Source of the DNA: Moritella marina ATCC 15381
Lineage (GTDB): Bacteria > Pseudomonadota > Gammaproteobacteria > Enterobacterales > Moritellaceae
Direction: 5' to 3'
DNA: 64,000 nt
NCBI RefSeq assembly: GCF_008931805.1
Contig: NZ_CP044399.1
Coordinates: forward strand, 1,612,001-1,676,000
Under the pieces are notes generated by a model. It was given only the letters and a program-made list of their open reading frames with translations, ran no database searches and was not told the origin of the DNA. Shown here piece by piece: positions 56,395 through 64,000 of this stretch. Numbering within the stretch: the first letter of the stretch is position 1; every line of letters starts with the position of its first letter. Made by a program: the position numbers and the translations under genes.

Positions 56395-56709
56395 TTATGC
56401 TTGTTCCATGGTACATAATAAGGACTGTTCGTTGTCTTTTGCATATTGCATTACCTGTGATACTTTTGTTTCCGCTATATCAGCCGTAAATACACCACAA
56501 ACACCCCTGCCCCGATAATGAACAGTTAACATGATTTGGTTAGCCTTATCTATATCCATAGAAAAAAACCTTTGCAGTACATCTACAACGAAATCCATTG
56601 GAGTATAGTCATCATTATTCAAAAACACTTTGTAAAATGAAGGTGGTTTTAACTCTTGCTCACTTTCTATACTTGTTTTGAAATCAATCAGTTCATCTAA
56701 CTTACTCAT
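56395..56709 (-). CDS. clpS: ClpS, N-degron adaptor for ClpAP
   Basis: A 104-residue adaptor (E. coli 106). [28 protein letters not shown] with the NDDxT hydrophobic-residue pocket, and [21 protein letters not shown] are diagnostic. It delivers proteins with bulky N-terminal residues to ClpA. It diverges from cspD, a conserved gene order in gammaproteobacteria. Confidence 0.98.
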   Translation of the reverse strand: MSKLDELIDFKTSIESEQELKPPSFYKVFLNNDDYTPMDFVVDVLQRFFSMDIDKANQIMLTVHYRGRGVCGVFTADIAETKVSQVMQYAKDNEQSLLCTMEQA

Positions 56710-56971
56710 AATTCTATCTTAGTACCTATCACAGATTTGGGCTAATAACTTTCAACCTTTCGTCTCAGTTTACCTCATTTTAACCATTTTTAGGAATATT
56801 AACTTGACTATAGTTGCGAATAAACTAAATTTATTAACAAGATGTATTTATTTACGATCAATTATTTAACTTTATTGTTGATAATTACATACATCTATTC
56901 TCCTTAAGTTAATAAGGATGATGACAGTTCAGTAATCAAACAATTTGCAATTACAGAAAGGATGCAGAAGT

Positions 56972-57193
56972 ATGGCAACCGGTACGGTTAAATGGTTCAA
57001 TAATGCTAAGGGATTCGGCTTCATTTGCCCAGAGTCTGGTGGTGATGATGTGTTCGCACACTTTTCAATTATACAGATGGATGGATACCGAACGTTAAAA
57101 GCGGGACAGCTGGTAGATTATGAAATTGACCAAGGACCAAAAGGCTCACACGCGATTTCTATTTCGGCGCATGAGGCAAGCGACATAAAATAA
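56972..57193 (+). CDS. cspD: CspD-like cold-shock domain protein
   Basis: A 73-residue single cold-shock domain from the ATG at 56972. It has the RNP1 motif KGFGFI and RNP2 VFAHFS, and an intact KWFNNAKGFGFICPE start. In E. coli CspD is a stationary-phase inhibitor of DNA replication rather than a true cold-shock protein. Gene order clpA-clpS-cspD is the usual one, which supports the CspD name. A terminator follows. Confidence 0.93.
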   Translation: MATGTVKWFNNAKGFGFICPESGGDDVFAHFSIIQMDGYRTLKAGQLVDYEIDQGPKGSHAISISAHEASDIK

Positions 57194-57211
57194 CCGCCTT
57201 CTATCGTGATA

Positions 57212-57239
57212 AAAAGCAGCTAAGCTGCTTTTATTTTTC
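57212..57239 (+). terminator. Terminator after cspD
   Basis: Nine-base arms AAAAGCAGC/GCTGCTTTT with a TAA loop, then TATTTTT. Confidence 0.9.
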
Positions 57240-57326
57240 AACTTTACCAAGTTAACATCGTACTCAGTTGATCTAAACAGCTACCTTTCTTACCCGCTTA
57301 CCGAAGTAAAAAGTCACATATAAAGG

Positions 57327-60300
57327 CTAACGACTAAATTTATAATAAATATCCACAGCACTATCGACACCACTCACTAGCTCGATATACAGTTTTGGAA
57401 TGATCTCATATCGTACAATCACTTCACTGAGCGCTGAAAATATGCCGATACCGTAACGGATCTGAACGCCTGGTAATATGTAACCACTCATTTCAACGCG
57501 TGTATCATTTCCTTGCCCTTGAGTATCAATAGCAAAATCTTTCACCCCTAATGTATCACCGACAAATCCAATAACCCCTTCACCTTGACCTAGGCTAGAG
57601 CTAATAAGTAATGTCTTGAGGACATCATCTTGACTTGTCTCGTCTTCAGAACCAATATCACGACCACGTAATAAATATGAAATCATACGCGTCTGTTCCA
57701 TGTCAGGTTCTGAAAATATAGTAAACACTGGTTTTTTAGCTGGACCAATAAGGCGCACACCGACAATGACATTATCCTCGGTCAGCTCAGTATTCCGGAT
57801 CGCTTCAACGTTAATGAGCGGGTTATCTATCGAACCAGAAAACACAACTTGGCCCTGACGAATATACAGATCCTGTCCAAACGAACGGTAACGACCATTT
57901 TCAAATTGGAGTATCCCGTCAGAGAACAAGTTACCATCTTTATCTAACACGATAGTTACCGCGCCCGTAATATCAGATTTGAGGCCAAAAGAATTAATTT
58001 TCACATCGTCAAGCAGCTTAATATTAACTTCGACGTCAAGTGGATAGGATTGGTAATTAGTGACGTTATCAGCATCAATAATAATCACATCATTAGACAC
58101 TTGGATAGCGCTCTGTGGTAATTGCTCAACTTTGATTAATGCAGACGGAATGACGATATCACCAGTGATTTTTGCGCCGACATCGTTCCCAGTAATTTTA
58201 ATTTTAGGACTGAACTGTAATTTCACGCCTTTATTATCATCAAACTCAAAATTATCGCCGTGAAGTAACAACTCATAATTGAATGAATCACCCCAAGCAA
58301 GGCTACCAACAGCTTTCGCGATCCCCTTTTCGGAGTTAGCAGTACCCGTAATCGCTGCATTTTGACCACTCACCTCGATATTAAATTGAAAGCTCTCCAG
58401 TGTGACCGGTAATTCATCACCCGCTAAATAGCCATTATTCACATTAAACTGGCCAATAACTTTAGGTTTATCTAACGTTCCATCGATAACACCTGCGCCA
58501 GAGACAACACCATTAAGTACGTCTACTTGATAAATCAAAGGTTCCATAAATGAGAGATCAATATCAATAATATCGATATTACCGCTCAGTTCACGCGTCG
58601 TAAATACGTCATCAATTCGAATATCAGCTGATACACCGCCTAACTCATGGGATTTAATATTTGCTTTGACTGAGAGGCTCGACTCATCTAGACCAACTTT
58701 CATTGTTAGGGTTTCAAAATTCGCAGTATTGCTTTCTTCTTCATTATAAATAAGCATCGAACCATTAACGATACTCAATTCAGAATTTAACTGTAACGGT
58801 ATTTCTTTACCCCATGAAACTTCACTCTCAATGTTAAGCAAGCCTTCGATTTCAAGGTTGTTTGCCGTTTCTAACGCCAATTTATTAATATCGTAATCAT
58901 GTAATTGAAATTCAAATTTATCGGCCTGATCAAGCTTGCCATCAAAGCCTAAGCAGAGCGTAGCTTGTTTTTCATTCCAACAATGTTGCTCAACAGCAAG
59001 ATAATTATCTTTACCTTCGTAAGAAAATGTCACATTAGGATCTATTATCCAATTGCCATATTCGGAATTAACACGTCCTTTCGTCACTTTTCCTTGCCAA
59101 TTATCACCTAGCCAAGAACCTGCAATCTTCAATTGCGCGTTATTTTTATCATTTTCAACATTGAGACTTAGACTATTACTGGCACTGCTTGCTTGATACT
59201 CAACGCCTACTTTATTAATAACCTGCTCGCCAATGCGTAACTCTTCACCTGAAAGCGAGAGCACACCTTCAGGACGCTCGGTTAAGCTAATGCGACCACT
59301 TAACTCGGCACGTTTTAGATTATTATCTTGCAAAGATACATTATCAGTGAAAAGATTAAAGTTTAACCAAGGCTTAGATTTGTTGCCAATCACAGTAAAA
59401 TAACCAAAAGTACTACCCGAAGCCCCTGAAATATAAGGCGCGAATGTTTTTACATCTATTTCACCGCCTAACTTGAATTGCTCATTAATGATACCGTCTA
59501 GCTGAATAGAATCCTCGCCGCGGAAAAGCGCAAAATTATTCAAACGCCAATATAAATTTTGGTTTAAGGTAAGCTGTCCCTGTAGTGTTAATGGATAACC
59601 TTCAACATCAGCGACAAGATTAATATCATGTACATCGACAAGCCAATCATTATTAGATTGCGGCTGAAGTTTAAAGTCAACGCGAACATCACCACTGGGT
59701 TGTAATTTTACGTCAGGCCAATATTTATCAAGATGTACACCGCTCGTTGCTATTTTACTGCTTACTGTTATCTCATTAACCCAATCAACCTTAGCTGAAG
59801 CGGTCACTGTACCACCTAAAGTTTCAGCGCTAACCCTTGATAACACCAGTCCATCTAGATCACCTCGGCCATTTATGTCAAGGTCGAATAACGGGGCATT
59901 ATCAATATCAAGTAAACCAGAAAGAGTAATCTTATAATCATCTAAATCCCCTTGTAATGATAACGAGCCCGCGGTTGTTTCAATAAACGATGGTGAGAAT
60001 AATGGCCAGCCTAAATCTTGCCAATTAGCATCAATAGAAAATGGTAACGCTGATTTTAACGGTGATAATGACGCCTTGATATTAATTTCAGTATTTTTCT
60101 GTCCATGACCCTTATTCGTGTTTTTGTCCTGAACCGGCGCAGAAGTATTTATCGATAAATTTATCTTATCAAGACTACCGCCTGCTTTCACATCGACGAC
60201 GAGCTGATTTAGTAATGCGGGCTGCTTCAATGTTGTTTGCACGTTTACAAACAAAGGGTAACTTTGTTGTAATAATATCTCTCCCGTTAACCGGGTATCA

Positions 60301-61151
60301 GCCTCTGGCATAGCAACATTTAGTTTTTCAATGCCAACTTCACCGGCATCAATAAAACCAATTAAATCGATTCTATTGAAGTCCAAAAATAAGTCATTAA
60401 CCTGGAGTTTAGATTCCGCTAATTTAGCATCGAGTACATCGACTCGTAATGGAATGGATACTTGATAAAGTGAAAACTCATTGAGCAGTTCAGAAACAGC
60501 CTCTAATTGCTTGCTGTTTTCAACCACTGTCTGTAGCTTTGTTTCTATATCGCTGCTGTTTGCTGCATCAGTCATCACTTTCACAAAGACATTTGTGGTT
60601 TTTAGTGACGTAACGGTGATATCGCGCCCAGATAAATTAACCGCACCTTCAAGTCTGTCTGCTGTAATGTGGGTATTGGCGATCTCTACATTGATATTAC
60701 TTATATCGATGTTTTTCGTTCGAATGAACAATGGGATATGCAACTGCCAATCATCATTACTGATTTGATCATCAAGCGCAGCGATACGAGTTAATGCATC
60801 ACCCAAATCGATGCCTAAAAGTACCGGAGGTTCTTTTTTGAGTGGCATTGAATAATGCACTGCTGCAGCATTAATTGAATTGACGCACACTTCTGCACTG
60901 ACTAAACAAGATAAATCAATTTGGTAATCTAGATCTGTAATCGACAGTTGTAATAAATCACCTTGCCAATCTATTGTTTTCCAGCGAGCCTGACTTAAGA
61001 CAGTACCTTGTTCTAAAGTAAGATGCAGTGGTAAATCGGATTTATTCAATTTACTAATAATATATTGATTACCAGCATGGCTGCCAAGTAACCCAACAAT
61101 GGCGCCGAAAAATAAAACCAATAAGGTAAAAAATAGGATAAATATACGCAT
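57327..61151 (-). CDS. tamB: TamB, inner-membrane/periplasmic AsmA-like lipid-transport protein
   Basis: A 1274-residue protein. An N-terminal membrane anchor (about 2-22) is followed by a very long beta-rich stretch of repeating hydrophobic/polar strands (taurine-rich AsmA-like groove) and the conserved C-terminal DUF490/TamB domain (about 900-1274) ending in a strand-like YYKFSR. Proposed to carry phospholipid across the periplasm and to assist outer-membrane protein assembly with TamA. Its ATG overlaps the tamA stop by one base, so the genes are coupled. Confidence 0.96.
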   Translation of the reverse strand: MRIFILFFTLLVLFFGAIVGLLGSHAGNQYIISKLNKSDLPLHLTLEQGTVLSQARWKTIDWQGDLLQLSITDLDYQIDLSCLVSAEVCVNSINAAAVHYSMPLKKEPPVLLGIDLGDALTRIAALDDQISNDDWQLHIPLFIRTKNIDISNINVEIANTHITADRLEGAVNLSGRDITVTSLKTTNVFVKVMTDAANSSDIETKLQTVVENSKQLEAVSELLNEFSLYQVSIPLRVDVLDAKLAESKLQVNDLFLDFNRIDLIGFIDAGEVGIEKLNVAMPEADTRLTGEILLQQSYPLFVNVQTTLKQPALLNQLVVDVKAGGSLDKINLSINTSAPVQDKNTNKGHGQKNTEINIKASLSPLKSALPFSIDANWQDLGWPLFSPSFIETTAGSLSLQGDLDDYKITLSGLLDIDNAPLFDLDINGRGDLDGLVLSRVSAETLGGTVTASAKVDWVNEITVSSKIATSGVHLDKYWPDVKLQPSGDVRVDFKLQPQSNNDWLVDVHDINLVADVEGYPLTLQGQLTLNQNLYWRLNNFALFRGEDSIQLDGIINEQFKLGGEIDVKTFAPYISGASGSTFGYFTVIGNKSKPWLNFNLFTDNVSLQDNNLKRAELSGRISLTERPEGVLSLSGEELRIGEQVINKVGVEYQASSASNSLSLNVENDKNNAQLKIAGSWLGDNWQGKVTKGRVNSEYGNWIIDPNVTFSYEGKDNYLAVEQHCWNEKQATLCLGFDGKLDQADKFEFQLHDYDINKLALETANNLEIEGLLNIESEVSWGKEIPLQLNSELSIVNGSMLIYNEEESNTANFETLTMKVGLDESSLSVKANIKSHELGGVSADIRIDDVFTTRELSGNIDIIDIDLSFMEPLIYQVDVLNGVVSGAGVIDGTLDKPKVIGQFNVNNGYLAGDELPVTLESFQFNIEVSGQNAAITGTANSEKGIAKAVGSLAWGDSFNYELLLHGDNFEFDDNKGVKLQFSPKIKITGNDVGAKITGDIVIPSALIKVEQLPQSAIQVSNDVIIIDADNVTNYQSYPLDVEVNIKLLDDVKINSFGLKSDITGAVTIVLDKDGNLFSDGILQFENGRYRSFGQDLYIRQGQVVFSGSIDNPLINVEAIRNTELTEDNVIVGVRLIGPAKKPVFTIFSEPDMEQTRMISYLLRGRDIGSEDETSQDDVLKTLLISSSLGQGEGVIGFVGDTLGVKDFAIDTQGQGNDTRVEMSGYILPGVQIRYGIGIFSALSEVIVRYEIIPKLYIELVSGVDSAVDIYYKFSR

Positions 61152-62884
61152 TACATTTCAGGTCCAATATACAGGTGAAAAGTATACTTATTATCAGTAT
61201 CTGATTTAACAGGTACCGCGAAATCAAGTTTAACGGGGCCGATCGGGGTCAACCAGCGTATACCAGTACCGACACCCACGCTAACAGGTTCGGAAAAGTC
61301 ATTCGTTGACGTCCCTGCGTCGGCAAAAATACCGATACGCCATTTCTCTGCAAATTGATAACCGTACTCGAGTGAACCTACCGTTAAATAACGGCCACCT
61401 ATATAAGCACCAGCATCATCGGTAGGTGTAACTGTTTCATAATCATAACCGCGTATACTCTGACTACCACCAGCAAAGAAACGCATTGAAGCTGGTACGC
61501 TTTCAATTTCGTCAACATAAATAGCACCAAGATCGAAACGGCCAGTAAAGAAATGCGTTCTATCAATAGAACGTAAATATTTCGTTCTACTTTGGACTTT
61601 TAACATATCAGTATCAGCGCCCCAATATTTACTCGCGGTTTCAACACTAAATAATTGCTGATTTCCCCAGTAAGGGTCAACGCCGCCACGTTGTTTCGTT
61701 CTCGCAAAGCTGACGCCAGGTAATATCATCAGACTACTACCAACTTGGCTACCTTGCGTAAAATCTTCTTGTTCAACTTTGATAAACCAAGTTCGTAACC
61801 ACTTGGATTCGAGCTCAAACTGACGTTGTAACTGCAGCGTAAACAATTTACTGTCGGTATCTTGGTTATCCTTGCGCTGAAAACCAAGCTGAATTTTAGC
61901 AATGTTAGTGATCGGGTCTTCAATTGGAATGTCATAATTTAATGTCAATTCCTGCTGTACTGTTGAGTATTCAAAATCAGCAGAAATACTATCACCACGG
62001 TTATTAATCCATGGTTTTTTCCAACCCAGTGAGCCTCTAACACCAACGTCACTCAAATAACCCACACCAACTTCATAAGTGTTGCTCGGATGGTTGATCA
62101 CCGTAATAATGATCGGTACTTGACCATCTTTTCTCGCATTAAGATCAGGCGCTACCGATGCAGACTGGAAATAACGACTATTGAACAAGGCTAAACTGTA
62201 TTCTGAAACCAAATTAGACTCAAACTCTTGTCCTTCTTTAAAGGTCGCTAACTCAGAGATAATAGATGCTGATTTAGTTTGATTAGAGAGTACTGATTCA
62301 CCAAATACATAACGTTCTTTACTATCAAAGATAAGATCAATATCTGCTCGGTGTTTTTTAACACTGACTCTGACTTCACTCTTTAGCCATTTACCATCAA
62401 AGTAACCACGTTCGATCGCAAGTTTAGTAATATCCGCTTTAAATTTGTCATAATTTTGATGTGATAAATTAGCACCAGAGATAAGCGGCTTAGTACTGAG
62501 TAATGTCAAAAACATCGGATCATCGGCGGCCTCACCGTCAATCTGAATATTAACGTTGGCCAATTTCACTCTTTGACCGAGTTTAATGTCGATAAAGACA
62601 AGTAGTTCATCGTCATCAAGTGTCAGATTAAGAGTTATTTCAGGGGTATAAAAGCCAAAGACTTGGATAGAATCAACAATGTTTTTTCTAACTTTAGATT
62701 CAAAAAAACTGTAATTATTACCCTTAGGTACTGCGATTGTAGAGAGGTATGAATCAATATTATCTTCGATATCACCTGAAACACCAGTTAATTTAAAATC
62801 GATGCTGGATACGGCGAATGCAGGTACAGAGAAGGCTGCAGAATATAACAACAAAATGAGTGTGAATAGCGTACGTAATTTCAC
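61151..62884 (-). CDS. tamA: TamA, Omp85-family outer-membrane protein
   Basis: I start at GTG 62884, which gives 577 residues (E. coli TamA 577), a clean signal peptide (about 1-24) and an AAGG ribosome site; the ATG at 62935 would add 17 residues that do not look like a signal. It has three POTRA domains (about 25-270) and a C-terminal 16-stranded barrel (about 275-577) with GGSQSIRGYDYE, the Omp85 motif. It forms with TamB the translocation and assembly module that works on autotransporters and lipids. Confidence 0.93.
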   Translation of the reverse strand: MKLRTLFTLILLLYSAAFSVPAFAVSSIDFKLTGVSGDIEDNIDSYLSTIAVPKGNNYSFFESKVRKNIVDSIQVFGFYTPEITLNLTLDDDELLVFIDIKLGQRVKLANVNIQIDGEAADDPMFLTLLSTKPLISGANLSHQNYDKFKADITKLAIERGYFDGKWLKSEVRVSVKKHRADIDLIFDSKERYVFGESVLSNQTKSASIISELATFKEGQEFESNLVSEYSLALFNSRYFQSASVAPDLNARKDGQVPIIITVINHPSNTYEVGVGYLSDVGVRGSLGWKKPWINNRGDSISADFEYSTVQQELTLNYDIPIEDPITNIAKIQLGFQRKDNQDTDSKLFTLQLQRQFELESKWLRTWFIKVEQEDFTQGSQVGSSLMILPGVSFARTKQRGGVDPYWGNQQLFSVETASKYWGADTDMLKVQSRTKYLRSIDRTHFFTGRFDLGAIYVDEIESVPASMRFFAGGSQSIRGYDYETVTPTDDAGAYIGGRYLTVGSLEYGYQFAEKWRIGIFADAGTSTNDFSEPVSVGVGTGIRWLTPIGPVKLDFAVPVKSDTDNKYTFHLYIGPEM

Positions 62885-63019
62885 TAACTGAGACCTTGAC
62901 TTAGCACAGTTCAAATAAAGAATCGTACTTTCCATGTAAAGGAAAATGATGATTTACAGATTAGTCTAATTCATATAAAAAAACAATGGCATAGTATTTA
63001 CTACACCATTGTATTTCAA

Positions 63020-63658
63020 CTAAATGCCTTCGCTAATAATGCGTTTAGCTAGCGTAGCTGGGCAACCAAAGTGAGTCCAATCTTCAGTCAGTAACACGGT
63101 ATTATATTTACGGCAGATATGCGGTAAAAATGTATCATGACAATCCGAAATCAACTGTAGATAATCACGTGGCGTTCCCTGCTCGGCATCACGAGCGCGT
63201 GAAAGCATGCGCGTATACGCAGTTTCAGCTTCACAACGCAAATATACAACTGCAGATACACGAGGATAATCAGCTAATTTAGTTTGAATATCATAATAAT
63301 AATCAAGATCTTTACCATCAGGACGACATGCTTCTGCTAGGTTTGCTTGACAGAAAACCAGGTCTGAAAATAATGAACGCTCAATAATGTAATTGAACGC
63401 AGGATCGAGATCTTTACAGATATCAGATCTTTTATTAGTAATGTAACGCTGAAACTCGATACGGCGTGTAGGGTCCACTGTAAACGCTTGTAGTAAGCGT
63501 TGAAATTCAGGGTCTGAATCAACATCTTCCAATATTAACTGCCAGTTAGCGGTATCATTATCTGTTAATTCTTTTGCCAGTAACGGCAGCAATGTTGATT
63601 TACCAACACCGATATTACCTTCGATCGCGACTAGTTTAAACGTTTGTTCATTACTCAT
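63020..63658 (-). CDS. Deoxynucleoside kinase
   Basis: A 212-residue kinase of the deoxyguanosine/deoxyadenosine kinase family. Walker A GNIGVGKST (residues 14-22), the substrate-binding ERS motif (IIERSLFSD), and the LID arginines (RMLSRARDAEQGTPRDYL) are all present. It phosphorylates deoxynucleosides in the salvage pathway. The exact base specificity cannot be read. Monocistronic, downstream of the divergent helicase gene. Confidence 0.9.
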   Translation of the reverse strand: MSNEQTFKLVAIEGNIGVGKSTLLPLLAKELTDNDTANWQLILEDVDSDPEFQRLLQAFTVDPTRRIEFQRYITNKRSDICKDLDPAFNYIIERSLFSDLVFCQANLAEACRPDGKDLDYYYDIQTKLADYPRVSAVVYLRCEAETAYTRMLSRARDAEQGTPRDYLQLISDCHDTFLPHICRKYNTVLLTEDWTHFGCPATLAKRIISEGI

Positions 63659-63865
63659 TATAAAACCTATGATGCTAATATAAGCGGCGGATTATAGCAT
63701 ATTGATAGTGTCTTCCAAGCGCAACCTTGCTTAACATCTAGACAATTTATTAAATTTAACGCTAAAAATTTATCCGTTAACGTAAATCATACATTCACCT
63801 AAGTTATTTATTCCTGTATAATATGCCGCCTTAATGGGCATATTGCCCGATTGCTAGGATATCCA

Positions 63866-64000
63866 ATGAAATTTTCATCATATAGTTTTACTCCCGAAAT
63901 TTTACGCGCGCTAGAAGCTTGTAATTATGACCAAATGACGCCTGTACAACAGCAAGCAATCCCAGCTGCTGGTCGCGGTAAAGATATTCTAGCAAACGCA
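63866..64000 (+). CDS. DEAD-box RNA helicase, N-terminal part (RhlE-like)
   Basis: Forty-five codons from the ATG at 63866, open at the window edge (AGGA 63856-63859 is the ribosome site). SFTPEILRALEACNYDQMTPVQQQAIPAAGRGKDILANA is the Q motif and the approach to motif I of DEAD-box RNA helicases. The start resembles RhlE. All other motifs lie outside the window. Confidence 0.85.
   Translation, partial: MKFSSYSFTPEILRALEACNYDQMTPVQQQAIPAAGRGKDILANA

Overview
The window looks like chromosomal DNA of a marine, cold-adapted gammaproteobacterium of the genus Moritella, very probably M. marina or a close relative. The best evidence is a complete pfaA-pfaB-pfaC-pfaD set for docosahexaenoic acid (DHA, 22:6) synthesis. 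Its predicted protein lengths (PfaA 2652, PfaC 2011 and PfaD 538 residues from the chosen starts) and five tandem acyl carrier domains match what I recall for the DHA producer M. marina MP-1. This is recognition from memory, not a database result. The remaining genes (clpS/clpA/cspD, tamA/tamB, pykF, lpxM, asnB, rluF, cutC) are ordinary gammaproteobacterial housekeeping genes.

Layout. 1-2123: ccoN-ccoO-ccoQ of a cbb3 cytochrome oxidase, read leftwards and cut by the window edge. 2124-6700: a small DUF1127 protein, selO, an SDR oxidoreductase and yqfB, with long non-coding gaps. 6840-9750: an accessory-looking stretch with a small secreted metzincin-type protease, a DUF1778/GNAT toxin-antitoxin pair with its own promoter and operator-like repeats, short direct repeats, and a CARB-type class A beta-lactamase. 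9930-28960: the pfa locus, all on the minus strand in the order pfaA, pfaB, pfaC, pfaD, ending in a strong terminator. 29437-31303: a hot-dog thioesterase, a VF530 protein and a patatin-like lipase. 31405-36540: pykF, lpxM and asnB. 36600-43860: a lipid module with a thiolase, a two-domain ketoacyl reductase, an AraC-type regulator, a MaoC hydratase and a FATP-type acyl-CoA ligase. 43932-50454: cutC, a NIF3/YqfO-like protein, a voltage-gated potassium channel, and a hybrid histidine kinase divergent from a periplasmic phosphate-binding-like protein and a porin. 50478-64000: a hypothetical protein, rluF, a CvfB-type RNA-binding protein, clpA-clpS divergent from cspD, tamA-tamB, a deoxynucleoside kinase and the first 45 codons of a DEAD-box helicase.

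How the genes fit together. PfaA (KS-AT-5xACP-KR-DH), PfaB (KS-like/AT), PfaC (KS-CLF-DH-DH) and PfaD (enoyl reductase) form the iterative PUFA synthase. Neither the phosphopantetheinyl transferase pfaE, needed to activate the carriers, nor the regulator pfaR is in the window. Upstream of pfaA I can see a sigma70-type promoter, a FadR-like palindrome about 70 bases upstream of the predicted transcription start, and a long leader containing a terminator-like hairpin and an overlapping alternative hairpin. These are the most useful new leads. Several neighbours also act on acyl chains (thioesterase, patatin, LpxM, and the thiolase/reductase/hydratase/ligase group), so the area is rich in lipid genes. 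A functional link to DHA is inference only.

No tRNA, rRNA, CRISPR array or complete insertion sequence was recognised.
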